DNA of 54,431 nucleotides from Alistipes sp. (GCA_017629985.1 JAGBWD010000011.1:1-54431); one strand, 5' to 3'. Shown: positions 33,017 to 41,484, numbered from the stretch's first letter. Numbers and translations: made by a program. Notes: a model not told the origin generated them from the sequence alone.

Positions 33017-33799
33017 ATGAGAGTAATTATCAAAGATACCACCCCCGAGGTGGCGCAGTGGGCAGCACGATATATCGTTGATGCTATTAAGGCGAAGGCC
33101 GCTGTAACCGAGGCCCCTTTTGTGTTGGGCCTTCCTACAGGTTCTACACCTCTTGAGACCTACAAGGAGCTTATCCGCTTGCATAAGGCTGGCGAGGTGT
33201 CGTTCAAGAATGTCGTAACCTTTAACATGGATGAGTATATCGGTCTTGACGAGAATCACCCCGAGAGCTACCACTCGTTTATGTGGAGTAACTTCTTCTC
33301 GCATATCGACATCCAGGCCGAGAATGTCCATATTCTCAATGGTAATGCTGCAGATTTGGCGGCGGAGTGCGCTGCATACGAGGCGGCTATCATCTCTGCT
33401 GGCGGCATCGACCTATTTATGGGCGGTGTTGGTGAGGATGGACATATCGCCTTTAACGAGCCCTTCTCATCGCTACAGTCGCGTACACGTATCAAGACCC
33501 TTACCCCCGATACTATCGCCGTGAACTCACGCTTCTTTGGCGGTGATATCTCGCAGGTTCCTACGCAGGCTCTCACTGTGGGTGTTGCAACCATCCTTGA
33601 TGCTCGCACGGTCCTCATTTTGGCCACAGGAGCCAAGAAGGCACGAGCATTGCGTCATGCTATCGAGGGCGGTTATAACCACCAGTGGACCCTCTCGGCA
33701 TTGCAGACGCACCCCCGCGGCATCATCGTATGTGATGATAGGGCTGCCGAGGAGCTTCGCGTATCTACCTACCGCTACTTTAAGGCGTTGGAGGGGTAA
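33017..33799 (+). CDS. nagB: glucosamine-6-phosphate deaminase
   Basis: The protein is 260 residues from ATG 33017. It converts glucosamine-6-phosphate to fructose-6-phosphate and ammonia in amino-sugar use. Catalytic residues D72 (NMDEY), D141 and H143 ([11 protein letters not shown]) and E148 fall at the same numbers as in the E. coli enzyme, and LPTGSTPL binds the phosphate. It follows the NagB/PIG-L fusion by 85 bases. The 120 bp repeat and a terminator come after the stop. Confidence 0.95.
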   Translation: MRVIIKDTTPEVAQWAARYIVDAIKAKAAVTEAPFVLGLPTGSTPLETYKELIRLHKAGEVSFKNVVTFNMDEYIGLDENHPESYHSFMWSNFFSHIDIQAENVHILNGNAADLAAECAAYEAAIISAGGIDLFMGGVGEDGHIAFNEPFSSLQSRTRIKTLTPDTIAVNSRFFGGDISQVPTQALTVGVATILDARTVLILATGAKKARALRHAIEGGYNHQWTLSALQTHPRGIIVCDDRAAEELRVSTYRYFKALEG

Positions 33800-33823
33800 A
33801 CTCTCTGCTTCGATAAGTATAAA

Positions 33824-33943
33824 GAGAGTGAATAAAAAGTGTATTTTGTCGTTACGCTTGCCCTCAAAATGCTCATTTACGCTCAGTAAACTCCGCTTTT
33901 TCGGGCTTCGCAAGCCTAAAACTACATCTTTTTATTCACTCTC
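33824..33943 (+). repeat. 120 bp palindromic dispersed repeat, copy 3
   Basis: Identical to the copies at 43-162 (inverted) and 18778-18897. It starts 24 bases after the nagB stop, reads with nagB, and is followed 10 bases later by the nagB terminator at 33954-33981. Confidence 0.92.
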
Positions 33944-33953
33944 TTAGGTTATG

Positions 33954-33981
33954 GGGTCTGCTTTTTAGTAGACCCTTTTTT
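33954..33981 (+). terminator. nagB terminator
   Basis: Stem GGGTCT/AGACCC, extended inward by GCT/AGT, loop TTTT, followed by T6. The 120 bp repeat lies between it and the gene. Confidence 0.85.
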
Positions 33982-34088
33982 GTTGAACGTTACACTATGG
34001 AACAGATAATTCTGTATTGTATAGACCATTATAATAATATTTTACTATCTTTACACAGGTAAGTCGTAATTTTTAAGGACTAAAAATC

Positions 34089-34607
34089 ATGGTTATTGAA
34101 ACAGAACGCCTGCTTTTAAGAGAGATGACGGATGATGATTTTCATGCACTTTACGAGGTGTTATCAAATCCGAATATCATGCAGCATTATCCCTATGCGT
34201 TTGATGAGGATAGGGTAAGGAGCTGGATTAAGCGTAATGTCCAAAGATATAGGGAATTAGGTTTTGGTCTGTGGGCTGTGTGCTTGAAAAATAGTGGCGA
34301 AGTGATAGGAGACTGTGGCTTAACAATGCAACTTATCAACTGCGAGATAAGGCCCGAAATCGGATACCATATCAGAGCTGATAAGCAAAGAAAGGGGTAT
34401 GCAAAGGAGGCGGCTATTGCTGTCAGAGATTGGACTTTTAATAATACTCCTTTTAACATGGTCTACTCCGTTATGAAATATACCAACGAAGCATCAGCCA
34501 AGACAGCTATGTCGTATGGTTGCAGGCAGGTGGATGAGTTCGCAGACGCGATAAATGAAATTACAAAGGTGTTTGCGATATCAAGAGATGAGTGGATTGG
34601 CAGATAA
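34089..34607 (+). CDS. GNAT family N-acetyltransferase
   Basis: The 172-residue protein resembles the RimJ/RimL-type group: ETERLLLREMTDDDFHALYEVLSNP at the start (key TERLLLREM), FGLWAVCLKNSGEVIGDCGL, EIGYHIRADKQRKGYAKEAAIAV with the acetyl-CoA loop (QRKGYAKEA), and NEASAKTAMSYGC. The substrate is unknown. Codon use and AT content differ from the neighbouring core genes, so it was probably acquired with the following disturbed region. A TATCTTTA box lies near 34046. Confidence 0.85.
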   Translation: MVIETERLLLREMTDDDFHALYEVLSNPNIMQHYPYAFDEDRVRSWIKRNVQRYRELGFGLWAVCLKNSGEVIGDCGLTMQLINCEIRPEIGYHIRADKQRKGYAKEAAIAVRDWTFNNTPFNMVYSVMKYTNEASAKTAMSYGCRQVDEFADAINEITKVFAISRDEWIGR

Positions 34608-34652
34608 TTCTGAATCTATTTAATGATTGTGCTAACATAAATGCAAGTTTCG

Positions 34653-34764
34653 CACTTGCCACAAGCCTCCCTTTTCAAAGGGAGGTATGGAGGGAATGTA
34701 AATATAACTGCGGAATATCCGCACAAAAAAAGAGCAGTCTTGTGAACTGCTCTTTTTTCTGTGC
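34653..34764 (-). repeat. 112 bp repeat, copy without tRNA
   Basis: It matches 35447-35559 nearly base for base (two differences and one inserted base). It contains a CCTCCCTTT/AAAGGGAGG hairpin, a GCGGA/TCCGC hairpin and an AGAGCAGT/ACTGCTCT terminator stem, and ends with the three bases that are the 3' end of tRNA-Leu in the other copy. Here no tRNA follows. Confidence 0.85.
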
Positions 34765-34881
34765 CTAAGCCTGCCAGACCATCGAATTTTTATTGAGGAC
34801 TATTTGAAGATTTTGGACTTCATTAAGTGGTTGAAAGAATACTATCCTGAAATGGCTGCCTTCTTGACAAATGAGGCTTAA
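34765..34881 (+). pseudogene. 3' remnant of an unknown gene
   Basis: From just after the repeat copy, one frame reads RIFIEDYLKILDFIKWLKEY and on to a stop at 34879-34881, about 37 codons of gene-like sequence with no start codon of its own. It looks like the C-terminal end of a protein cut off by the repeat. The family is not recognised. Confidence 0.35.
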
Positions 34882-34951
34882 AGTTACATTAGTTAATGTC
34901 AATATCCCAGCCAGTCAACATTGTCTCTGCAGAGCCTTGTAGTATATAATG

Positions 34952-35335
34952 CTAATAGTATGCGACAACATCGTCTATTGGGATATTATTATCGATAATG
35001 CTTAATATCATCGACTCATCGTGCGTTTGTACTAAGCCTATATATTCTGCAGACTCAAGCACTTTGCTGTCATCTGTAGATAACCACCAATTCTGGACTC
35101 TATAAATGTCATCTTCTCCTTTCTCAACCTTTGCCCAAACTTGATACCGTGCATAGTTCGTTTTCATTTGTTCTACAGCGAACTCTAAAGCCTCTTTCTG
35201 CGTATTGAAGTGTGGGTGATTATTCACAATATTTGTTGCCTTTGCCGAACGTTTTGGGTTATATTCCATACGAGCTTGGGCGTTCTCGTAAATATACTTC
35301 AGCTCCTTTTGGGCAATTCTAAATGGTTTTATCAT
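34952..35335 (-). CDS. hypothetical protein in disturbed region
   Basis: The 127-residue protein has a helical start (FRIAQKELKYIYENAQARME) and an alpha/beta body (FNTQKEALEFAVEQMKTNY, WWLSTDDSKVLESAEYIG) and an acidic end (DNNIPIDDVVAYY). No named family is recognised and there is no signal peptide. It is AT-rich, lies alone between the two 112 bp repeats, and reads in the same direction as tRNA-Leu. It is a plausible passenger gene of whatever duplicated the repeat. Confidence 0.5.
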   Translation of the reverse strand: MIKPFRIAQKELKYIYENAQARMEYNPKRSAKATNIVNNHPHFNTQKEALEFAVEQMKTNYARYQVWAKVEKGEDDIYRVQNWWLSTDDSKVLESAEYIGLVQTHDESMILSIIDNNIPIDDVVAYY

Positions 35336-35446
35336 ATACTTAAATGTTGATGTGATACAAATTTAGAGTTTTTCTGCGATTTACCAAGAGTGAAAATATC
35401 TAAAATAATAATTAAGAGTAACATTCGCTTTATCAAGCAAGTGGAA

Positions 35447-35559
35447 CACTTGCCACAAGCCTCCCTTTGCCAAAGGGAGGTTTGGAGGGAATGTAAATAT
35501 AACTGCGGAATATCCGCACAAAAAAAGAGCAGTCTTGTGAACTGCTCTTTTTTCTGTGC
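35447..35559 (-). repeat. 112 bp repeat, copy at tRNA-Leu
   Basis: This copy directly follows tRNA-Leu on the - strand and includes its terminator (stem AGAGCAGT/ACTGCTCT with T6). Its first three bases are the tRNA 3' end. See the copy at 34653-34764. Confidence 0.85.
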
Positions 35560-35638
35560 GGATAAAGGGACTCGAACCCCCACGCCTCTCGGCATCAGAT
35601 CCTAAGTCTGACGTGGCTACCAATTACACCATATCCGC
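35557..35638 (-). tRNA. tRNA-Leu (anticodon TAG)
   Basis: The 82-base tRNA has a 7 bp acceptor stem GCGGATA/TATCCGC, an anticodon stem around ACTTAGGA giving anticodon UAG (reads CUA and related leucine codons), a variable arm (TGCCGAGAGGCGT) typical of class II tRNAs, and a T arm GGGGGTTCGAGTCCC. CCA is not encoded. Confidence 0.92.
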
Positions 35639-35695
35639 AGGATCTATCAACGAAAAATATATCAACCCGATATACCTTAACTCTCATTGACGCTG

Positions 35696-35726
35696 CAAAG
35701 GTAATAACTTTTTGTAATATAACAAC
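35696..35726 (-). promoter_or_regulatory. promoter of tRNA-Leu
   Basis: On the - strand GTTG (35726-35723) and TACCTTTG (35703-35696) are 19 bases apart. A divergent + strand promoter for the next gene may use TTTG at 35731 and TATTTTTG at 35757-35764. Confidence 0.6.
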
Positions 35727-35837
35727 AATATTTGCAATTTTATTATAATTTTTTCGTATTTTTGTCTCTTGAACACTATGTAGCGGCCATATTTTGATAG
35801 TAAAAACGGCTGTAGCATAGCAAAATATTGATACGTT

Positions 35838-37403
35838 ATGCCAAAGATTATAACCCTTCAGTTATCCCCAAAGCAGGCCGCTGATGAAAAATTCTATCTA
35901 GCACGTGCCGCAGAGCGCATGGGAATACGTCAGAGTGACATTGCTCTGGCGCGCGTTGTGAAGCGCTCTATAGATGCTCGTCAGCGCATGGCAAAGGTGA
36001 ATCTCTCGGTGGAGATATATGTAGACCAGGAGCCACAGCCCGAGCCACTACACTTCGACTATCCTGCGGTGGATAACGGCACAGAGGTTATCGTTGTAGG
36101 TTCTGGCCCCGCAGGACTCTTTGCATCGTTGAGGCTTATAGAGTTAGGCTTCAAGCCTATACTCTTGGAGCGTGGTAAGTCGGTGTTGTCGCGAAAGCAC
36201 GACATAGCGCAGATAAACCGTGGCGGAGAGATAAACCCCGACTCTAACTACGCCTTTGGCGAGGGTGGCGCAGGAACATTCTCCGATGGTAAGCTTTTCA
36301 CACGTAGCAAGAAGCGTGGCGACTATAACAAGGCGTTGCAGACGTTGGTGTGGCATGGCGCGAACCCCGAGATTCTCTACGAGGCACATCCTCACATAGG
36401 CACAGATAAGCTTCCGCGTATCATCTCGAATATCTGTCGCACCATCACCGAGCATGGTGGTAAGGTGTTGTTTGAGAGCAAGGTGTCGGGATTTGTGTTG
36501 AAGAGGGGCCGCATCACGGGCGTACGTGTAGGAGATAATGTTATAGAGGGTGCTGCGGTGGTGCTGGCGACAGGACACTCGGCACGTGATATATATGAGA
36601 TGTTGTATGATGCTGGCATAGCTGTTGAGGCGAAGCCTTTTGCTATGGGAGTTCGCATAGAGCATCCACAGCGTCTGATAGATAGCATTCAGTATCATCG
36701 TGAGGAGCGTGGTGAGTGGCTCCCTGCAGCGAGCTATTCGCTTGTTAGTCAGGAGGCTGGCCGTGGCGTCTACTCCTTCTGCATGTGTCCTGGTGGCTTC
36801 ATAGTTCCTGCCATGACCGACAATAGTCAGTCGGTAGTTAATGGTATGTCACCTAGTGGTCGTAACTCTGCCTTTGCCAATTCGGGCCTTGTCACCGAGG
36901 TACGCCTTGAGGATTTTGCACATCTGCGCGAGCAGTGGGGAGAGTTGGCCGGCTTGCGCTATCAGCAGTTCTTCGAGGAGTTAGCTAGGGAGCATAGCGG
37001 CGAGCGTCAGGTAGCTCCTGCACAGCGTGTATCCGACTTTGTTGCTGGTCGTGCATCACGCACTCTGCCACGTACATCATATATCCCAGGTTTGACAGCC
37101 TCGCGTCTCGACCAATGGATGCCCGAGGTTATAGGCTCACGACTACGTAGTGGTATTGCCACCTTTGGTCGTAAGATGAAGGGTTTTGTGTCGGACGAGG
37201 CTATTGTCGTGGGCGTGGAGTCGCGAACATCCACCCCTGTACGTATCCCTCGCGACCCCGATACTCTTATGCACACACAGGTTGAGGGTCTTTTCCCCGC
37301 TGGTGAGGGTGCAGGATATGCTGGAGGTATTGTCTCGGCAGCTCTCGATGGTGAGCGCATAGCAGATGCTGTAGCTCGCTACTGCAAAGCCTATAACTTA
37401 TAA
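35838..37403 (+). CDS. FAD-dependent oxidoreductase (COG2509-type)
   Basis: The 521-residue protein has an N-terminal ferredoxin-like part of about 85 residues, then the FAD motif VIVVGSGPAGLFASLRLIELG (key GSGPAGLFA, about 92-100) and ERGKSVLSRKHDI, with GEGGAGTFSDGKL further on. ATGHSARDIYEML and the late motif FPAGEGAGYAGGIVSAALDG (key GEGAGYAGGI) complete the fold. It belongs to the uncharacterised FAD dehydrogenases widespread in anaerobes; the substrate is unknown. The symporter gene follows after 11 bases. Confidence 0.85.
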   Translation: MPKIITLQLSPKQAADEKFYLARAAERMGIRQSDIALARVVKRSIDARQRMAKVNLSVEIYVDQEPQPEPLHFDYPAVDNGTEVIVVGSGPAGLFASLRLIELGFKPILLERGKSVLSRKHDIAQINRGGEINPDSNYAFGEGGAGTFSDGKLFTRSKKRGDYNKALQTLVWHGANPEILYEAHPHIGTDKLPRIISNICRTITEHGGKVLFESKVSGFVLKRGRITGVRVGDNVIEGAAVVLATGHSARDIYEMLYDAGIAVEAKPFAMGVRIEHPQRLIDSIQYHREERGEWLPAASYSLVSQEAGRGVYSFCMCPGGFIVPAMTDNSQSVVNGMSPSGRNSAFANSGLVTEVRLEDFAHLREQWGELAGLRYQQFFEELAREHSGERQVAPAQRVSDFVAGRASRTLPRTSYIPGLTASRLDQWMPEVIGSRLRSGIATFGRKMKGFVSDEAIVVGVESRTSTPVRIPRDPDTLMHTQVEGLFPAGEGAGYAGGIVSAALDGERIADAVARYCKAYNL

Positions 37404-37414
37404 TACTATTTGCT

Positions 37415-38851
37415 GTGTCACAGCTGGTTATCATAGCTACCATAGTAGGATATATCGCACTGCTATTTATCGTGGCGTGGCGTAGTTCGCGTGGTAGTGG
37501 CGCACTATCTTTCTTTACCGGAGGGCGTAACACACCTCGCGTTGTGGCGGCTATAGCTATGGTCGGTGCGGCGATGTCGGGTGTTACCTACACCTCTGTT
37601 CCTGGCACAGTCGCTGCCGATAGCTTCTCCTACCTACAGACTACGTTAGGGTTCTTCGTAGGATACATCATCATAGCTTATATTCTTATACCGATATATT
37701 ATCGTCTTGGCGTAGTGTCGTTGTATGAGTATCTCGACCAGCGCTTTGGTGTCGTGGCACATCGCACGGGGGCGTGGTTTTTCCTCCTCTCGAAGGTTCT
37801 CTCGGCATCGTTACGCGCGTATATAATATGTGTGGTTCTTCAGGAGTTTATCTACGACCATTACAATCTCCCTTTTGCCCTAAATGCTGTGGTTATGATG
37901 GCCCTTGTATGGCTCTATACCTTCCGTGGTGGCGTCAAGTCTGTTGTGTGGGTTGAGATGGTCAAGACTATTATCATGTGTGCATCTATCGTGGTGGCCA
38001 TCGTGGCTATAGTCAAGGCCCTGGGTTTAGACCTCTGTGGTGCTGTGTCGGCAATTCTCGATAGTGGCTACTCCGATACTCTCTTTTTTGATAATCCTCT
38101 CGATAGGCGTTACTTCTGGAAACAGTTTGTTGCGGGTATATTCCTTGTTGTTGCGATGACGGGTCTCGACCAGGATATGATGCAGACAATACTATCATGT
38201 CGTAGTAGGCGTGATGCGCAGCGCAGCCTTATGACCTCTATAGTTATTCAGGTTGTTGTCATTGCGCTATTTCTATCTCTTGGGGCGCTGCTCTATCTCT
38301 TTGCTGATGCTCACGGTTTGGCCGAGTCGGGAGATACGCTCTTTGGATATGTAGCCATGGAGTGTGGTCTTCCTATGGTTGTTGGTCTGTTATTCCTTTT
38401 GGGGTTGGTAGCCTCTACCTACTCCTCGGCAGGCTCTGCGCTTACGGCACTCACTACATCCTTTACGCTTGATATCCTAGGTGCTAAAGGCGATGATGTG
38501 GTGAAGAAGCGTAAGGTGTCGCACCTCGGTATCGCTGTGGTGATGGCCATCGTTATCATCGCCTTTGATGCGTTTAGCTCCCAGGGTGCTATAACTCTTA
38601 TCTTCACCATGGCAAGTTATACCTATGGCCCTCTTTTAGGTATGTTTGCCTTTGGCCTCTTCTCGCGCCGTGAGGTTCGTGGGTGGGCTGTGCCTGTAGT
38701 AGCTCTCGTGGCGCCACTGTTGAGCTATGTCGTTGCACATAACTCCGAGGCGTGGCTCTGTGGCTACCAGTTTAGCTACGAGGTTATACTACTCAATGCC
38801 ACAATCACCATATTGGGTTTTTGGGCAGTATCTAGACGTGCTGCAGCATAA
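37415..38851 (+). CDS. sodium:solute symporter (SSS family)
   Basis: The 478-residue inner-membrane protein has about 13 hydrophobic segments. The start is GTG (37415), 11 bases after the preceding stop. Family features are FFTGGRNTPRVVAAIAMVGAAMSGVTYTSVPG (key GGRNTP...GAAMSG), YYRLGVVSLYEYLDQRFG, GLDQDMMQTILSCR and ASTYSSAGSALTALTTSFT. SSS members import sugars, amino acids or organic acids with sodium; the substrate is unknown. Confidence 0.92.
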   Translation: MSQLVIIATIVGYIALLFIVAWRSSRGSGALSFFTGGRNTPRVVAAIAMVGAAMSGVTYTSVPGTVAADSFSYLQTTLGFFVGYIIIAYILIPIYYRLGVVSLYEYLDQRFGVVAHRTGAWFFLLSKVLSASLRAYIICVVLQEFIYDHYNLPFALNAVVMMALVWLYTFRGGVKSVVWVEMVKTIIMCASIVVAIVAIVKALGLDLCGAVSAILDSGYSDTLFFDNPLDRRYFWKQFVAGIFLVVAMTGLDQDMMQTILSCRSRRDAQRSLMTSIVIQVVVIALFLSLGALLYLFADAHGLAESGDTLFGYVAMECGLPMVVGLLFLLGLVASTYSSAGSALTALTTSFTLDILGAKGDDVVKKRKVSHLGIAVVMAIVIIAFDAFSSQGAITLIFTMASYTYGPLLGMFAFGLFSRREVRGWAVPVVALVAPLLSYVVAHNSEAWLCGYQFSYEVILLNATITILGFWAVSRRAAA

Positions 38852-38943
38852 CTCGAGGATTTTGTAAACTTTTTTGTATATTTGTATCTCTGAATGGGGC
38901 ATGCCAATATCGATAGTTGCAAACTAATTAATGAAATATAGAT

Positions 38944-39633
38944 ATGAAACGTACTGACCTTTACTTCGCCGTGGTTATGTTGGCGATATTTCTTCCCTTC
39001 TTCATCTCTCCAGAGCTTTACGCCTGGTATAAGGGATTCAATGCAGAGCATGCTATGATTATGGCATTCCTCAAGTTTGGTATTCTAGCAACCCTTGGCG
39101 AGATGCTTGGCTGTAGAATATCTACAGGAAACTACACTACGCCAACCTTTGGTGTGGTGCCACGTATGGTAGTATGGGGACTCCTCGGCGTGGTAATCTC
39201 TATGGCTATGATGGTCTTCTCGGCAGGTATCCCAGCTTTCATAAAGGCTATGGGTGGCGAAGCTCTCGTTGTGGCCTTTGCTGCGGAGGGCATCTCATGG
39301 GGTAAGTTTGTTGTGGCGTTGGCGATATCTGTGATGATGAATACCTTCTTTGCGCCTGTGTTTATGACCTTTCATAAGATTACCGATACACATATCGCCG
39401 AGAATGGAGGCTCTGTAAAGGCTCTCTTTAGGCCTATAGATATGCGCCGTCACATGGTGGAACTTAATTGGGACCGTCAGTGGAGCTTTATCTTCAAGAA
39501 GACTATACCACTCTTCTGGTACCCAGCCCACACAATAACATTTATGCTTCCTGGAGAGCTACGCGTACTCTTTGCGGCGCTTTTGGGTGTTGCCCTTGGA
39601 GTTATCCTAGCCATAGGGGCAAGAAAGAAGTAG
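38944..39633 (+). CDS. membrane protein, possibly Mpv17/PMP22-like
   Basis: The 229-residue protein has four or five hydrophobic segments. The region NTFFAPVFMTFHKITD and the later pattern SFIFKKTIPLFWYPAHTITFMLPGELRVLFAALL (key FWYPAHTITFMLP) resemble the W-P--N-F--VP--R ending of Mpv17/PMP22 proteins. The assignment is tentative. The gene is monocistronic, with a TATATTTG box at 38877-38884. Confidence 0.55.
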   Translation: MKRTDLYFAVVMLAIFLPFFISPELYAWYKGFNAEHAMIMAFLKFGILATLGEMLGCRISTGNYTTPTFGVVPRMVVWGLLGVVISMAMMVFSAGIPAFIKAMGGEALVVAFAAEGISWGKFVVALAISVMMNTFFAPVFMTFHKITDTHIAENGGSVKALFRPIDMRRHMVELNWDRQWSFIFKKTIPLFWYPAHTITFMLPGELRVLFAALLGVALGVILAIGARKK

Positions 39634-39694
39634 CTGATAATCAGCTATTATAAGTGTAGCTTATAGGGCTATAAAAAATCATTAAGGAAATCTT

Positions 39695-39725
39695 ATTGCA
39701 GATTAGAAAAAAGCCTTTATATTTG
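39695..39725 (+). promoter_or_regulatory. rubrerythrin promoter
   Basis: ATTG (39695-39698) and TATATTTG (39718-39725) are 19 bases apart. The leader is about 60 bases, A-rich. Confidence 0.7.
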
Positions 39726-39792
39726 CACTCGAAAAGATAACGAAACCAATAAAAATAAAGATAAATATTAACCTAATAAAACTATTAAGATT

Positions 39793-40350
39793 ATGGCAAA
39801 GAAGTTTATTTGTTCAGTATGCGGATATATTCACGAGGGTAACGAGGCTCCAGATCAGTGCCCATTGTGCAAGGTAGGTAAGGAGAAGTTCAACGAGATG
39901 GCACAGGAGGGTGCGCCACTAGAGTTCGTAACCGAGCATAAGATTGGTGATGGCAAGGTGGATCATGCAGAGATCCTCGAGGGTTTGAACAACCACTTCA
40001 TGGGTGAGTGTACCGAGGTAGGTATGTACTTGGCTATGAGCCGTCAGGCAGACCGTGAGGGTTATCCAGAGATTGCAGAGGCTTTCAAGCGCTATGCTTT
40101 CGAGGAGGCAGAGCATGCTTCAAAGTTCGCAGAGTTGTTGGGTGACTGCGTTTGGGATACAAAGACTAACCTTGAGAAGCGTATGAATGCCGAGGCTGGT
40201 GCTTGCGAGGATAAGATGCGTATCGCAGCGTTGGCAAAGCAGAACAACTACGATGCTATCCACGACACAGTACACGAGATGGCAAAGGACGAGGCTCGTC
40301 ACGGTAAGGGCTTTGAGGGCTTGTTCAACCGCTACTTTGGCAATAAGTAA
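39793..40350 (+). CDS. reverse rubrerythrin
   Basis: The 185-residue oxidative-stress protein reduces hydrogen peroxide. The rubredoxin-like domain is at the N-terminus (CSVCGY at 8-13, CPLC near 24), the reverse of the classic order. The di-iron helical domain follows with [30 protein letters not shown] and [12 protein letters not shown] providing Glu and His ligands. It has its own promoter and terminator, and high expression is likely. It is cytoplasmic. Confidence 0.92.
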   Translation: MAKKFICSVCGYIHEGNEAPDQCPLCKVGKEKFNEMAQEGAPLEFVTEHKIGDGKVDHAEILEGLNNHFMGECTEVGMYLAMSRQADREGYPEIAEAFKRYAFEEAEHASKFAELLGDCVWDTKTNLEKRMNAEAGACEDKMRIAALAKQNNYDAIHDTVHEMAKDEARHGKGFEGLFNRYFGNK

Positions 40351-40371
40351 TATAATTACAACAATAGAGAG

Positions 40372-40401
40372 AGGCCTGTCCCAACGGACAGGCCTTTTTT
40401 T
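40372..40401 (+). terminator. rubrerythrin terminator
   Basis: Stem AGGCCTGTC/GACAGGCCT, loop of six, then T7. The 20 bases ending in the left arm (40361-40380) recur inverted at 41532-41551. Confidence 0.88.
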
Positions 40402-40568
40402 GTCGGTGAATTTCACTGTCAAATCTCTTTATTTATAACAAATTGCAGAGCTACCATCTTTACACATCCCAAAGATTATGTTTTTTCGATTTTTTCATCT
40501 ATCTTTGTATGGGATAGTGTAGAATATAGGAATACTATTTGCAAAAATATAGCAGAAGACGTTGCTGT

Positions 40569-40784
40569 ATGGATAAGAGAAAACAAGATGTAGCATACTT
40601 CCTCTCGTTCTGTATTGAGCAGTATATGAACGCAAAGGGGTTATCTCGTGAGATGGCAATATCGTTGCTATCGGAGAGGGGTGTGCTCGATTATCTAGTG
40701 GAGCATTTCGAGATTCTGCACACCCAAAGTCATCAATGGATTATCGAGGAGATTGATGAGTATATAAAGGAGAGTATCAGATAG
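40569..40784 (+). CDS. DUF3791 family protein (first of pair)
   Basis: The protein is 71 residues from ATG 40569 (MDKRKQDVAYFLSFC). The pattern VAYFLSFCIEQYMNAKGLSREMAISLLSERGVLDYLVEHFEILH, in brief CIEQY...K-LS..EA...L...G...YL...Y..LH, fits DUF3791, small helical proteins usually found beside DUF3990. It is a likely antitoxin or partner of the next gene, 5 bases downstream. A TATCTTTG box is at 40500-40507. Confidence 0.8.
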   Translation: MDKRKQDVAYFLSFCIEQYMNAKGLSREMAISLLSERGVLDYLVEHFEILHTQSHQWIIEEIDEYIKESIR

Positions 40785-40789
40785 GAAAT

Positions 40790-41275
40790 ATGAAGATTTA
40801 TCACGGTAGCATAGAGGTTGTTGAGAAACCCGAAATTAGAGAGTCTAATCGCACGCTAGACTACGGTCAGGGATTCTATGCCACATCTTCATACGCGCAG
40901 GCAGAGGCGTGGGTAAGGCGAAGAATGGCAGAAAAGCGAGTTTCCGAGGGATATATCTGTGCCTACGAGCTTGATGGGGCTGCAATGCAACAGATGAATA
41001 CCCTCTCTTTTGATAATCCAACAGAGGGTTGGGTTGATTTCGTGATGCAGAATCGCACACAGAGGGGATATGTTCACGAGTTTGACATCGTCTATGGCCC
41101 CGTGGCAAACGATCGTGTATATGCCTCATTTGCCCTATACGAAGGGGGATTGATAAACAAGCAGACTTTGATTTCGGAGTTAAAGGCATACAAACTCGTG
41201 GATCAATATTTGTTCCATACAGAGAAAGCGTTGCAGGCGCTAACATTTCTCGAAGCAAAGGAGATAAAGTTATGA
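40790..41275 (+). CDS. DUF3990 family protein (ADP-ribosyltransferase-like fold)
   Basis: The 161-residue protein shows the family pattern: Y4-H5-G6-S7 (MKIYHGS), DYGQGFYATSS (24-34), A..W (AEAWV), a central strand region with DNPTEGWVDFVMQNR, and EFDIVYGPVANDRVY (97-111). The H, Y and acidic positions recall the H-Y-E triad of ART enzymes, so NAD-dependent modification is a reasonable hypothesis. It is sandwiched between two DUF3791 genes and overlaps the second by 4 bases, as toxin-antitoxin genes often do. No secretion signal is present, so it acts in the cell. Confidence 0.8.
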   Translation: MKIYHGSIEVVEKPEIRESNRTLDYGQGFYATSSYAQAEAWVRRRMAEKRVSEGYICAYELDGAAMQQMNTLSFDNPTEGWVDFVMQNRTQRGYVHEFDIVYGPVANDRVYASFALYEGGLINKQTLISELKAYKLVDQYLFHTEKALQALTFLEAKEIKL

Positions 41276-41484
41276 GTATAAACCAACAGAACCTATACTT
41301 GTTGTTGCCATCAAAGATGAGTTGGTTGGCAACGATGTTGGCGGAAGACAGAGGTATTAGCATTGTCGAGGCGATGAAGATACTCTACTCCTCTGCGTTC
41401 TATGCCCGTTTAGCAGATGAATCTACAAAGTTGTGGCATCTAGGCCCTGTTGCCTTATATGAAGAGTATCAAGAGAGTTTGTAA
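41272..41484 (+). CDS. DUF3791-like protein (second of pair)
   Basis: The 70-residue helical protein (LLPSKMSWLATMLAEDRGISIVEAMKILYSSAFYARLADESTKLWHLGPVALYEEYQ, key AEDRGISIVEAMKILYSS) has the I..EA...L..S..Y..L pattern of DUF3791-type partners and ends with LW..G...LYEEY. It overlaps the DUF3990 stop (ATGA). It differs clearly from the first DUF3791 protein, so the cassette is antitoxin-toxin-antitoxin-like rather than a duplication. Confidence 0.7.
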   Translation: MSINQQNLYLLLPSKMSWLATMLAEDRGISIVEAMKILYSSAFYARLADESTKLWHLGPVALYEEYQESL

